Shown here: positions 30,395 through 41,945 of the stretch, one piece after another | How the letters are laid out: every line of letters starts with the position of its first letter | Numbering within the stretch: the stretch's first letter is position 1 | Source of the DNA: Paralithodes platypus | Lineage: Eukaryota > Arthropoda > Malacostraca > Decapoda > Lithodidae | Assembly: GCA_032716605.1 (NCBI GenBank) | Contig: CM064502.1 | Coordinates: 35,947,882 to 36,011,881 of the forward strand | Direction: 5' to 3' | DNA: 64,000 bases | Notes under the pieces: generated by a model | Seen by the model: the letters and a program-made list of their open reading frames with translations, nothing else | Databases searched by the model: none | What the model was told of the DNA's origin: nothing | Made by a program: the position numbers and the translations under genes

Positions 30395-30687
30395 TGTGAC
30401 GTTAACCACTCCGTTAGAACCGCATGGCTTGTCCTACAGTGACTCACTAGGATCACCAGAGCAGTGGATGGGGCTACAGTTTATGTATTAGAGTGTGCTT
30501 TATTTCATATGAAAGCTTGTGTCATGGGCAGTCCAGAAAGGCTCTTTGTTTTCACCCATGTCAAGGCTTTATATATTTAATTGTAAAGTATATGTTTTAT
30601 CATTAACTAGTAATGATGGGATCTGGGAGAGAGAGAGAGAGTAGAACAGAGTGAGAGGGGGTCGCGCAGTGTTTTTGCCCCGCTCGA

Positions 30688-30837
30688 TGACGTCACGGCT
30701 GGCTGCCTCGTGGGGGTTGGTTGAGAGAGGTCCTTACCATGCTGCTAGTGGCTAGAGGACTTGTAACCACTTTTTTCCCACGCGGCTCGAGCTAGTGCGA
30801 GTATATATACAGTTCCTCGCCACTCTCTCCCTCAGAT
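30688..30837 (+). promoter_or_regulatory. Core promoter of the element B LTR
   Basis: TGACGTCA (CRE/ATF-type palindrome) at 30688-30695, TATATATA at 30802-30809 and an initiator-like TCAGAT at 30832-30837, about 30 bp past the TATA box. The spacing fits an RNA polymerase II start near 30834. The 3' LTR has the same set at 36690-36697 and 36804-36811. Confidence 0.65.
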
Positions 30838-31349
30838 CTGGTTTCTAGAACGCATCCATCTTTATCCCTTGCTACCTGTCACCCGCTCTGCACCTGAGAA
30901 TCTTTTCCTCTGCCTACCTCTCTCTTTTTTCATATCTTTCACCACCTTTTTTTAATATTATACCCTCTCTGGTTAACTCTGCAAAATCAGCTTCATGCTG
31001 GCCAGTTGTATTGTGCGTTAAGGTCTGATATAACCTATGTATGTTAGTTGTTAAGATAAGTGGATCACGAAGCATTGGTTGACATTCATATTGTTTAGTA
31101 CTGCTTCCTTTAATTATTAGTGTTCTGCTGGATTAGATAATGCTAGACTAGGAGTCTGATATTATAAGGTATTGTTTCCTATGAGTGCTGGCTTTAGTTA
31201 AAAGCTGCACGACATACCTGAGAACTGGAGTTGATTGAGTAAATTCTAGTCTGTGTGCCATTGAGAGTAGAGCATGCACGAATGAGGGCTTTTTGCCTAT
31301 ACCATTCTGCACTGTTCTAAGCTCGTTGTTTGTCTTTGAGGTACGCCAG

Positions 31350-31383
31350 GAGAACGCTTAATACTTCGGTATTAAGGTTTCTC
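31350..31383 (+). promoter_or_regulatory. LTR hairpin with TTCG loop, element B (5' LTR)
   Basis: The outer stem GAGAA (31350-31354) pairs with TTCTC (31379-31383). The inner 8-bp stem CTTAATAC (31357-31364) pairs with GTATTAAG (31369-31376) around the tetraloop TTCG, giving the very stable C-UUCG-G closing in RNA. If transcription starts near 30834, this sits about 520 nt into the leader. Confidence 0.75.
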
Positions 31384-32181
31384 AAGAGAGCTACCCTTCC
31401 CTATAACGTAATATTTGACGCACAGACTTGAGATTTGCACTAGGCTATGCGGCATGCCATGCACACCAGTATCTCGTATCATTGACTCTAGCTAGACTTT
31501 ATCAATCATAGTAGACATTAAGTATATTAAACCAAGTACTCTTTTTATGCATACCCATTTATTATTACACAAGCATTTCGCAGCCTAGTTTGATGTATGG
31601 AGACACAAACGACTTAGGCTCTTTTTGTTGATAGGAATATTGCATTGTCGTGGCGATTATTATTGTTGTAGTGTTTAGGATATTCTTGGCTCCGACGACA
31701 TTATATATTCTGCCTTTTTGTGTGCATAGCCTGCACGAGCATTGTTCCGCTACCTGCCTTTTTGGGTTCCATTTCCGATACGAGCATCTTTATAGCATCT
31801 AACATTTAAAGAATATTCCTTGTTAGTGTTGAAGGACTTTAGTGCACTTTCTTTCATGCAGGAGTGCCTGACATTTATTGATTAAAGTAATGTAAGCTGT
31901 AACTTCTCTTACCACCTTACTTTGCATACCATAACCAAGCACCTTCGGTTATAGGTAGTAATAGGCTGTTTTCACATAACATTAAGCCTAGAGTAGACGC
32001 ACATTTATTGAGAGTTTGATAGCCTATTATTGCATATAGAACTCTGTAGAGTATTTGTGTTCTTTGTTCACTGGGAATATACATCAGAGGTTGGAGCTAG
32101 CGCTTTCCGTTGTAACATTTATGCCATTACTAGTCCAATGAATAAGAGCCCTGATATATTTAAAACCCCCGTCGTAACAAA

Positions 32182-32195
32182 TGGCGACCTTAACT
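32182..32195 (+). other. Primer binding site of element B
   Basis: TGGCGACCTTAACT starts two bases after the 5' LTR, as in elements A, C and D. Confidence 0.75.
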
Positions 32196-32396
32196 AGGAT
32201 TTGGTGAACCTACATTTATTAGCAGGGAACATTTGTTGTTTTGGAGAATATTTTGCGGGGATCAGCAAGAATAATTTTTTTTCGCAACATAGTATAGCCC
32301 TTGAGTATTTCCGAGAATTTTTGTGTGTATATTGAGGTATAAGAGTTTGGGGTACTTCTTTTCTGAATATTGAGGTGGGAAATTTTTGAGAGCATC

Positions 32397-34293
32397 ATGT
32401 CTTATACCGGATCAGAGGAGAATGGAGACACAGTACGTAATGTCGAAACTGAGGAACAGCAGCATGATGAAAGGGTTGGTCGGGTGAACTGTGAGGAGGA
32501 TGCTAGGACATTTTTGCAATGGCCTGTTACTGCCGAGCGGTTGGAGGGTATGGATCGGTACGGTCTTCAATGCCTGGCCACAGCTATCGGTTATGCGGTT
32601 ACTAGCAGCATGACCAGGGATAACTTGATAACGTGTGTACTGGGCAGGGTGACTGGTGAGCGAGATGGGTGCTCAGAGCCCTTCGGCCATGCTTCCCCTA
32701 CACTCGACTCCCAGCCATCCCAGTAGTTCGCCGACCCCGGGTACGCTTCCGCAGTTGGGTGGTGACTGGCAGGGTGCGTTGCCCCTGGGGGGACCACCGG
32801 TAATTTCAAACATTGTAGCACCTTCACCTCCTCAAGGGTTAACTCCAGAAATATTGCTTCAGCTCGAATTAGCTAAGCTTCAGCAGCAATTTGAATTAGC
32901 CAAGATAGAAGAGAGAAAAAGTCACCAGCACATAGAGCTAGCAAAAATCCAAGCTGATTTAGAGTCGACTAGGTACTGTGCCGACATGGATGTAGAGAAG
33001 TCGCGAGTAGAGGCAATGGGACAGCGACTTGGGGCTGGTAACCGTGTTCATGAGCAGTCTCTCTCGCACTTATTGAAACTGGTTCCGGTGTTTGATGAGA
33101 GTGGTGTAACAGAAATTTTCACACGGTTTGAGAAGAAGTTCCAGGAACACCAGTGGCCAGATAATAAATGGGCAGCACTTGTATCCTCTAGATTAATAGG
33201 CAAGGGTCTTAAAGCCTACGATGCGTTACCTTTGGAGTTATGTATTGTGTACGAGGATCTCAAGGAGGCTGTCCTGAGGGCTTACGAACTGCAACCAGAA
33301 ACGTATCGTTTGAATTTCCGGGGTGTAACTAAGGGAAGAGATAGCACCTTTTTGGAACACGCCCGGGACTTGTCCGATGCTATGGGGAACTGGCTCCGAT
33401 CTGAGAAGGTCACAACATTTGATGAAATTAAGCAGTTAATGATGTTGGAGCAGTTCTTTAAGAGCACGGGCGGTGATCTAACTTTGAACTTGAAGGAGAA
33501 AAACCCAAGACCTCTAGTCGAAGCAGCAGAAATGGCTGATCGACAGCTGTCGTTGATTCGGGGTTGCGGGTCCTCACAGAAGTACGATGTAAGTGCTAAG
33601 GACCGTTATCCTCCCCCTCCCCGTAACAATGACACATTTAAACAGAAGAGCCATGAAACTAAAACTGAATCCAAACCTTACACCACACCGTATGTGAAAA
33701 GTCAGGGGCCTTTTACATCACAGTATAAGCCGAAACCGAAATTTATGTGCTTTAGTTGCCACCAGGAGGGTCATAAGGCAAATGAGTGCCCTAGTCGACC
33801 TCCTCCGGCAGCCGTGTCTTTTGCTCACGGCATTGGAGTGTTCAAGAGGACATCGGAGTTTGTTAGAGGCATTTCTTCCGAGGTAAATACACTGCCAGTG
33901 CAGAAGGATCCGGAAGGCTTATTCCCTGTCTGTGATGCCTTTAGTGACCACAGGGGACTCGGTTGTGTGGAGTGGGGGGGTAGAAGACATGAGGTGAGAA
34001 TTTTGAGTGACACTGGGGCATCGCAAACACTGTTGAGAAATTTCACTGGTAAACCTGTCAATACGGCGCGGGTGGTTGTGGTTCAGGGAGTTAATGCGAC
34101 AAGGTCATACCCGCTTGTAAGAATGAAGGTGGAAGTTGATGGTGTGACTCGTGACCTGGATGTAGGAATTGTGGAGAAGTTACCTGTTGGGGGCGTCGAC
34201 CTCCTTCTCGGCAACGACTTTGCGGGACCTACTTCTGAGGCTCCACCCTTGGTCGTTGCCGAGAAGCCAGCCGACATGAGTAGGGAGGAGTAG
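32397..34293 (+). pseudogene. Element B gag and protease, frameshifted
   Basis: The start is ATG 32397 (MSYTGSEENGD). The frame is lost near 32660 and continues in another from 32656 to 34293. It holds a helical, charged coiled-coil-like segment (residues rich in ELAKI/EERK), the SCAN-like core (FRGVTKGRDSTFLEHARDL), a zinc knuckle CFSCHQEGHKANEC near 33750 and protease DTGASQT near 34010 with LLLGNDFA. It ends in TAG at 34291-34293 where the relatives have a Gln codon, so pol is cut off by one substitution. Confidence 0.85.
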
Positions 34294-35922
34294 GATTGGG
34301 TTGAGAAGTGTCCGGTGCAGCCTATGGCGTGTGTTGTCACCGGAGATCCTGCATCCAGGGAGTCACATTCTGGTCAACAATCTTTAGATCAGCGGAGGAA
34401 GGGTACCGAGAAGGGGTTGAAAGTTGATGCGGTTGAGAGTTTAGTATCAACGGACCTTCTCGGGGACTCATTATTTGGACCACATTTCGAGTCTGGTGAA
34501 GACCCAGTAACTGTTCCTGAAGGGGCAGAGGATGGGCTTAAAAAGACGAAAGAGTTGAAGGAGGACAGTGATGCACTGTCGGGAGATGTAGCAACAAGGT
34601 ACCCTGACGCGTACCCTATGAGAAATGGGTCGGCGAAGACGGTGGTCCGAAGCTTGCTAGTGTATTTTTCCCGGTATGGTTACCCGCAGGGGATTCAGTC
34701 AGTCCAGGGACCCAACTTCACTTCTAGCCTCTTTGTCCAAGCAATGCCGCAGCATGGGATTGTTGGGGTTGTGTCATCTGCGTATCATCCGGAGAGCCAG
34801 GGTGTGTTAGAGCGATGGCACTCAGCCTTGAAATCTGTGCTTCGTTGTTGTTGCTTTGAGAGTGGGAAGGATTGGGATCTTGGCCTGCCATGTGTTTTGT
34901 TTGCTGTGCGGGAGGTGCCTGGGGAGAGTTTGGGATTCAGCCCTAATGAGCTCGTCTTTGGACACCGTGTTAGAGGGCCTCTCCATATGGTTGAAGAAGT
35001 ATGGGAGGGCGCAGAAGAACCTTGTTCTATGCTCAAGTGTGTCCTCAACAGTCGAGAACGGATGTTGCGCAGTCTGGAGTTGGCTGGCCGTAATTTGACT
35101 AGCTCTCAGGCCCTCAGGAAGGACAGGTACGACCTCAAGGTTGAACTCGGGGAGTTTCACGTGGGTCAGGAGGTGTTGATTCTACTGCCCCTTGTAGGTC
35201 ACCCCTTATCCGCGAAGTACGCTGGTCCTTATAGGGTGGTTGAGGAGCTATCAGACCTGGATTACTTGGTAGCCACTCCAGACAGACGGAAGTGCAATCA
35301 GTTATGTCATGTTAATCCCATGAAGGAGTATGGGAGGCACCCCCCTGAGCCTCTCACTGTGCCTGTGATGACGTTTAGCAGTCAAGGTGGAGAAGGAGAA
35401 CGGGACAGTCAAGCTCAGGTGGAGGATAACTGGAAGGATAAGAAGTTCAAATGGGCGCCTGAGTGTGAGGTGTTTAGGGAAGTAAAACACCTGTTGTGCA
35501 CTCACCCGATCCTCAGGGCCCCTGACTTTAGCCTACCTTTCCAACTAGCAACGGAGGCTAGTGGTGTGGGGGCTGGTGCCGTCCTTGTAGAAAAGGACGA
35601 TGATGGGCTGGAGCATCCTGTTAGTTTCTGCTCGGAGAAGTACAATTCGGCCCAGGGGAGCTGCTCTGTTGTCGAGGAGGAGCTGCTGGCGGTTGTACTT
35701 GCTCTGAGGCATTTCGAGGTCTGTGTTCCAGCCTATGGTCCGGTCGTTGTAGTTTACCCAGATCATCACCCTCTCAAGTTCTTGGACCAGTTTCACAATC
35801 GGAATATGAGGCTGACCAGGTGGTCACTAAGGTTACTGGTATATAACCTGGACATACGCCATATTGCCGGTTGTGACAACGTGGTTGCAGATGGTCGTTC
35901 AAGGGTATATGATCCTGGGTAG
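34294..35922 (+). pseudogene. Element B pol remnant: partial integrase and RNase H, RT deleted
   Basis: An open frame of 535 residues that joins the post-protease linker directly to DVATRYPDAYP (integrase core). The HHCC finger and first catalytic Asp are gone. The second catalytic Asp box reads QSVQGPNF (Asp to Val). After the integrase C-terminal region it jumps from EDNWKD to KKFKWAPEC, so nearly all RT including YLDD is deleted. RNase H remains but with YPDHHPL in place of YTDHHPL. It encodes no working integrase or polymerase. Confidence 0.88.
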
Positions 35923-36379
35923 ATTGACAAACGGGTAGCCTCCTGCTTTAGTTTGAATAGTATTTTGCGTTTGGTGCTTGTTGGCTCGCGGTTGTAGCCC
36001 AGCGTATTGGGTCGTAAAGCAGGAGTTGAGCGTTTGGTATAGAAGAAAAAACTAGGCTTGCCCCTATAGTGCAGCCGAAATAAACAAATTAAAAACATAA
36101 AAATCAAATAAAAACTCTTTCTTTGATAGTTGAATTTTTTCAGTATGTTATAGCAGTAATTCTGAGTTGCACTTCTCTCAGAATGCTGGGCTATAGAAGC
36201 TCGCTCTTGAGGAGCATAACTACATATAATTTATCCTGTTGTGTTGGGGAGGGTTATAATTTTGTAAAATGTTTTGTTGAAGAACTGTGCCAGATATTTT
36301 ACTGCCGCTGGGTGATGGGAAGTGGAGATATAGCATGGGTTCTAACCATCAGATTTTTGTGAGCCTTGGGGCCTCTGAG
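35923..36379 (+). other. Element B 3' untranslated region
   Basis: No ORF of note. The part from about 36050 matches the 3' untranslated part of element A (14220-14565, minus), including the TATAGTGCAGCCG block, which fixes the border of the CR1 insertion there. Confidence 0.65.
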
Positions 36380-36396
36380 AAAAATCTGGGGGGGGG
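36380..36396 (+). other. Polypurine tract of element B
   Basis: AAAAATCTGGGGGGGGG directly before the TGTGACG start of the 3' LTR. Confidence 0.85.
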
Positions 36397-38179
36397 TGTG
36401 ACGTTAACCAGTCCGTTAGAACCGCATGGCTAGTCCTACAGTGACTCACTAGGATCGCCAGGGCAGTGGATGGGGCTACAGTTTATGTATAAGAGTGTGC
36501 TTTATTTCATATGAAAGCTCGTGTCACGGGCAGTCCAGAAAGGCTCTTTGTTTTCACCCATGTCAAGGGTTTATATATTTAATTGTAAAGTATATGTTTT
36601 ATCATTAACTAGTAATGATGGGATCTGGGAGAGAGAGAGAGAGTAGAACAGAGTGAGAGGGGGGCAGGCAGTGTTTTTGCCCCGCTCGATGACGTCACGG
36701 CTGGCTGCCTCGTGGGGGTTGGTTGAGAGAGGTCCTTACCATGCTGCTAGTGGCTAGAGGACTTGTAACCACTTTTTTCCCACGCGGCTCGAGCTAGTGC
36801 GAGTATATATACAGTTCCTCGCCACTCTCTCCCTCAGATCTGGTTTCTAGAACGCATCCATCTTTATCCCTTGCTACCTGTCACCCGCTCCGCACCTGAG
36901 AATCTTTTCCTCTGCCTACCTCTCTCTTTTTTCATATCTTTCACCACCTTTTTTTAATATTATACCCTCTCTGGTTAACTCTGCAAAATCAGCTTCATGC
37001 TGGCCAGTTGTATTGTGCGTTAAGGTCTGATATAACCTATGTATGTTAGTTGTTAAGATAAGTGGATCACGAAGCATTGGTTGACATTCATATTGTTTAG
37101 TACTGCTTCCTTAATTATTAGTGTTCTGCTGGATTAGATAATGCTAGACTAGGAGTCTGATATTATAAGGTATTGTTTCCTATGAGTGCTGGCTTTAGTT
37201 AAAAGCTGCACGACATACCTGAGAACTGGAGTTGATTGAGTAAACTCTAGTCTGTGTGCCATTGAGAGTAGAGCATGCACGAATGAGGGCTTTTTGCCTA
37301 TACCATTCTGCACTGTTCTAAGCTCGTTGTTTGTCTTTGAGGTACGCCAGGAGAACGCTTAATACTTCGGTATTAAGGTTTCTCAAGAGAGCTACCCTTC
37401 CCTATAACGTAATATTTGATGCACAGACTTGAGATTTGCACTAGGCTATGCGGCATGCCATGCGCACCAGTATCTCGTATCATTGACTCTAGCTAGACTT
37501 TATCAATCATAGTAGACATTAAGTATATTAAACCAAGTACTCTTTTTATGCATACCCATTTATTATTACACAAGCATTTCGCAGCCTAGTTTGATGTATG
37601 GAGACACAAACGACTTAGGCTCTTTTTGTTGATAGGAATATTGCATTGTCGTGGCGATTATTATTGTTCTAGTGTTTAGGATATTCTTGGCTCCGACGGC
37701 ATTATATATTCTGCCTTTTTGTGTGCATAGCCTGCACGAGCATTGTTCCGCTGCCTGCCTTTTTGGGTTCCATTTCCGATACGAGCATCTTTATAGCATC
37801 TAACATTTAAAGAAGATTCCTTGTTAGTGTTGAAGGACTTTAGTGCACTTTCTTTCATGCAGGAGTGCCTGACATTTATTGATTAAAGTAACGTAAGCTG
37901 TAACTTCTCTTACCACCTTACTTTGCATACCATAACCAAGCACCTTCGGTTATAGGTAGTAATAGGCTGTTTTCACATAACATTAAGCCTAGAGTAGACG
38001 CACATTTATTGAGAGTTTGATAGCCTATTATTGCATATAGAACTCTGTAGAGTATTTGTGTTCTTTGTTCACTGGGAATATACATCAGAGGTTGGAGCTA
38101 GCGCTTTCCGTTGTAACATTTATGCCATTACTAGTCCAATGAATAAGAGCCCTGATATATTTAAACCCCAGTTGTAACA
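36397..38179 (+). repeat. 3' LTR of element B
   Basis: 1,783 bp, matching the 5' LTR with a few dozen substitutions at most and single-base indels (for example CTTTAATT against CTTAATT near 37110). It ends GTTGTAACA next to ATAT. Confidence 0.92.
37351..37384 (+). promoter_or_regulatory. LTR hairpin with TTCG loop, element B (3' LTR)
   Basis: Same sequence as 31350-31383. Confidence 0.7.
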
Positions 38180-39985
38180 ATATCTATTCCCATGGCTATT
38201 TTCAAGTGGGCCCATGACGTCAACTGCTAGTAATTGCCAAGGCTTGGATGCAATTAGTTTACCTGAAGGACCAGCTGTTCGGGTTCTATCCTTACCCAAA
38301 GCGCATGCTTTGCAGGATTCGGTAATTATTTTCGCAGTTACATATGGAGATGGAGTCCAGTACACTTGTTGAAAGGTGGTGATGAGTCGTCGTTGTGCAA
38401 GGTGTATGCCATTATACATGTGGATGGATTGCATAGTTGACAAAGCGTTTTGAGGGGTGACTACAATTTTCCCTTCTAAAGTGAATAAATTGTCGCCTCG
38501 TCTGGTGAGTTGATTAAAAACAAATCTGGGCATCCAATCTAGTTTCTGTTTTTGTTGATATCTCAGCAATAATTCTTGTTGGCTGTTGTCTACTGAATCT
38601 TGATGGTGGATTGCGAAGAGAGTATGTGGTGAATCTTCTTGGGTCGAGGTAGTGGTGGTTGGTAAGGGAAGGCAAGAACGAGCATCAGCATTTATGTGTA
38701 GTTTCCCTGGGCGGTACATGATATCCACATCGAACTCCTCCAGGGATTCTCTCCATCGAACAGTCAGAGAATTTTTTGTGTCTGACTTTCTGAGCCATTG
38801 AAGGGCGCGGTGATTGGTGATGACGGTGACCTTGACTCCGGCCAGGTAGGCCTTGAAGTGCTGTAACGCCCAAATCATTCCTAGGCATTCTCGCTTTGTG
38901 ACGGGGTATTTAATTTCTGCTGGGTTCAGGGTTCGACTTGCACATGCAATGATGTGTTCTTTTCCGTCTCTGGTTTGACCTAAAATGGCGCCAATTCCAA
39001 ATTGGGACACGTCCGTGTATAACCAGAATGGCTTGGTGTAGTCAGGGAAAGAGACCACGGGGGATGCAACTAGCTTATCTTTGAGACTGTTGAAGGCTTG
39101 TAGTCTGGAATCAGTCGATATGAAAGGTTCTTCTGTTTTAGTTAAATCATGAAGGGGTTTGGCAATGGTGGCGAAGTTCTTCACAAAATGTCTATAATAT
39201 GACGCAAGGCCTAAGAAGGCATGTACACCTTTTACGTTAGTGGGAGGAGTGATTTTACTTATGGCTTCTAGTTTGCAGGGATCTGGGGCAATACCTTTTT
39301 CAGATACCACATGACCCAGAAAGTTTACTTGACTTTGTGCTAAGGTACACTTGGAGGGTTTCAGCTTCAAATTTGCATCCCGGATCCACTGAAAAACTTG
39401 TTTGAGGCGTTGTAGGTGTTCGGGCCATGTAGTGCCAAACACAATGATATCGTCTAGATAGGCCAAACAAGTCTCCCATGTTAATCCTTGCAACACTCAC
39501 TCCATCAACCTGGAGAATGGGGCTGGTCCATTGCAGAGTCCAAACGGAAGTACTGTGAATTAATACAACCTCCCTTGACTGGTGGAGAAAGCTGTTTTTT
39601 GTTGGTGTTCTGGTAACACAGGCACTTGCCAGTAACCAGCTTGCAGGTCGAGAGTGGTGCACCATTTTGCACTTAGTAGGGAATCAAGGAAGTCATCGAT
39701 TCTAGGTAGAGGGGTGGCGTCCTTGATGGTGACGTAATTCAGTTGCCTATGGTCAATGCAATATCGTGTATATCCATCCTTTTTTCCGAACTAAAACGAC
39801 TGGAGAGGACCAGGGGCTGGTTGAAGGTTTTACTACGCCGGTGGCAAGCATTATCAGTAACATGCTATTCTTCTTCCTGTCTTTGGATGGTGTTCTTTCT
39901 TCGGATTGGTTGTTTGATGGGGTGGCCCACTGTCTGAATGGGGTGATGTAAGATTTGGGTTTTTCCCATATCCCTATTGGATGTG
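38180..39985 (-). pseudogene. Element E RT, RNase H and integrase first part
   Basis: The 5' part (about 39985-39500) holds the RT fingers in broken frames. The open part, 39496 down, has AYLDDIIVFG at about 39450 (YLDD), PSKCTLAQSQVNFLGHVV, RNase H WLYTDVSQFGIG near 39020, the AYLAGVKVTVITNHRALQWL block, the integrase zinc finger (HMYNGIHLAQRRL, CKAC) near 38430-38300 and LLAVDVMGPL near 38220, which carries the first catalytic Asp. It stops at the element B insertion. Order PR-RT-RH-INT is conventional for Gypsy. Confidence 0.85.
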
Positions 39986-39996
39986 GCGAAAATATC

Positions 39997-40860
39997 TTAA
40001 TAGGAAATAAGAAGATTTATGAGGTCAGTTTGTTGATTGCGGGTAAGAGTATTAGGTATGTCAGGAAGGAGGTTCTTATAGGGGGGAGAAGAATCAGCAG
40101 GGACAGAAAGTTCATCAGAGTACATTTCGAGTTCGCCAATAGCTAAGCCTTTGGGTAATGTGACAGGCTTATCAGAAATGTTTGCAAATTTTATGCAATG
40201 AAGATGATTGGGTAGTAGGCTAGGAGCGGTCAGACATGCCCCATTGAAAGGACTTTGGAGGTGTGGGGTCACAAGGACATTTCCTTGTAATGTTGGTATA
40301 ATGGGAATCCATTTCTCATGATGAGGAGGAATAGTAATGGACTTGGATGTTATGGCGGGAGAAATGACATTACTGGGACATGGTATGTGGTTGAGATCAG
40401 CTTTGGGTTTGTTAGTGTTACTGTGGTAAGGTATTGGCAAAGGAATTGACTTCAGCTGATTTAGGCTAGTTATGGGAGGGGAGGGTGTTTTTTTCAGGTT
40501 TGGACGGAGGGTCACATGACAACGTCCTGTACCTACAATATATTGAGGCACTTAAAGAGATTAACAAATCAAGCCCCAGATATCCATCATACTTGGCTTC
40601 ACTGGGGTTGTAAATCACAAAAGAGTAGTGAACTCCGTGATGATGATGAGGGGTGTTAACATAGAGGGGACGTGACTGCCCCAGGTTGGGAATAACCTGG
40701 TCATTTGCACTAATTAAAATTATGGAAGAGGACTGAATTTCGCCGAAAGCATGCTGATGCTTACGGAAAAAAGGAAGGAAAAGACAAGATCGGGAAACCC
40801 CCTGTATCGATCAGGAGTCAAACATTCACCCCATTCAGAGTGATCTTGTGGTACACCGGA
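39997..40860 (-). pseudogene. Element E protease and following linker, broken
   Basis: Directly after KITLNGVNV (about 40818) a TGA interrupts the frame before LLIDTGG, the protease active-site box (DTG retained). GYLGLDLL near 40580 is the second protease signature. After a frame change the 40551-39997 frame gives a 184-residue linker without known motif. Confidence 0.65.
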
Positions 40861-40929
40861 AGTACTCCCTCCGATGTTCCGTCATGAGCCCCCGCCATGG
40901 TTACGACGATTTGCTTGGGGGGGGGCACT

Positions 40930-41835
40930 CTAAAATCCAATGATTCCAGCTGGACTGGCTCCGGTTGGTATGAGGGTTGTTCCAGTTCTCCTTCGGTGTC
41001 TCCTTCGTCTATAGTTTGCAGTTCCATCTTCTATCATGGCGGAGATCTGGTGTGGCTTGATCCATGGGATTTGTGCCCACCAACTTAGGGTCCGTGTCCT
41101 CTTCCGGGTTAGTTCGCCGAAGGATCTCTTCAGCGACCAGAGCATACAGGATCCGGTGCTGGGTTTCCAGTCTGCTGGTCGTCGTATCCTTGCCCATTCC
41201 TCACCCTTATCTGACGGCCGAGGAGCTGTAGGGCTGCGAGGAGAAGAGGGACCGGAAGTGGGGTGTGTAGTGACCTTACTTATCACTGCTATTTTGTTGG
41301 TGGTGCTTGGTTGAGTTTGTTCCCTGGCTTGCCGTAACGCCATGATCCTCCTTATTACTGGAAGATCAGTGTCATAGTTGGTTGGTTCAACTATGGAGAA
41401 GTGATCTGTCACGGGATCAGGTAATATCCTGACCAGTGCTTTGAAAATAGTCTTCTTTCTCTGGGCGGTTGTCTCGTCAGGGAAAGCAGTCAATACTAAC
41501 TGTTGCAATTTGTCTATGGTTCCATCCAAATCGCCTGAATACACGACTTGATGAAACTGTTTATCTGCAATAGTTTGCCCTAATACAGGACTGATAGCTG
41601 ACCTGACATATATCTCGAACTGTGCCCAGGTTAACCCAGGCATATTGTCATGCACGTATCCCGATACCTTTGTTGCATATTTCCCAAGTTTAGCTACAAT
41701 AGTATGAATCTTGGAAGCGTCCTCGTTTCCGAACATAATGTCCAGGACCAGTTTGATTATTTCCAGGTATGTGTATATATCATAGTCCTCGGGTTTAAAA
41801 GCCGGGATATTAAGAGATCTACGTGCTGTTGCCAT
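40930..41835 (-). CDS. Element E gag-like protein
   Basis: A 301-residue frame from ATG 41835 (MATARRSLNIPAF). The region with WAQFEIYVRSAISPV and FHQVVYSGDLDGTIDKLQQLVL resembles a Gypsy gag capsid. A Pro/Ser/Arg-rich tail follows. No zinc knuckle is visible in this frame. Its position upstream of the protease supports gag. A frame change towards the end is likely, because 40818-41027 in another frame leads into the protease. Confidence 0.7.
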   Translation of the reverse strand: MATARRSLNIPAFKPEDYDIYTYLEIIKLVLDIMFGNEDASKIHTIVAKLGKYATKVSGYVHDNMPGLTWAQFEIYVRSAISPVLGQTIADKQFHQVVYSGDLDGTIDKLQQLVLTAFPDETTAQRKKTIFKALVRILPDPVTDHFSIVEPTNYDTDLPVIRRIMALRQAREQTQPSTTNKIAVISKVTTHPTSGPSSPRSPTAPRPSDKGEEWARIRRPADWKPSTGSCMLWSLKRSFGELTRKRTRTLSWWAQIPWIKPHQISAMIEDGTANYRRRRHRRRTGTTLIPTGASPAGIIGF

Positions 41836-41945
41836 GATGAATGCTGTATCGCCAATTGAATACCAAAAAAAAATGTTTATGTAAGAATTTACGTGCTGGT
41901 ATGCCGTATCAAGACACCGCTGCCGCCAGTGCTATGTCGGGTTGT

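Larger units (their letters stand above)
30395..32179 (+). repeat. 5' LTR of element B
   Basis: 1,785 bp, starting TGTGACGTTAACC and ending GTCGTAACA. It matches 36397-38179. It contains a (GA)n run near 30629, a TGACGTCA site, a TATA box and the conserved hairpin. Confidence 0.92.
30395..38179 (+). mobile_element. Element B: complete but defective Gmr1-like Gypsy copy
   Basis: Two LTRs (30395-32179 and 36397-38179), primer site, gag, a shortened pol and a polypurine tract. It is flanked by the 4-bp duplication ATAT (30391-30394 and 38180-38183). Counting one ATAT, the integrase halves of element E meet in one frame, which confirms the insertion site. The LTRs differ at only a small fraction of positions by eye (about 1-2 percent). 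Internally it has lost the first half of integrase and most of RT, so it is a non-autonomous derivative. Confidence 0.92.
29197..41945 (-). mobile_element. Element E: conventional Gypsy LTR retrotransposon, degraded and split
   Basis: A minus-strand Ty3/Gypsy element with gag (41835-40930), protease and linker (about 40860-39997), RT-RNase H (about 39980-38430), integrase first part (38430-38180) and integrase second part with C-terminal tail (30394-29197). Element B is inserted in the middle of integrase. LTRs were not identified. A TGG-starting stretch near 41930 could be a primer site with the 5' LTR beginning at about 41934. Domain order is the ordinary PR-RT-RH-INT. Confidence 0.8.

Noticed and set aside
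30395..30456. Extension of the element E integrase frame to 30456
   Set aside because: These residues come from the LTR of element B and are an artefact of the insertion.
31850..31870. Polypyrimidine tract with CAG (CTTTCTTTCATGCAG) as a 3' splice site in the leader
   Set aside because: Element C has CATAAAG at the same place, so the AG context is not conserved. No matching donor could be identified.
36123..36362. 79-residue frame in the 3' untranslated part of B
   Set aside because: Not conserved in element A at the equivalent place.
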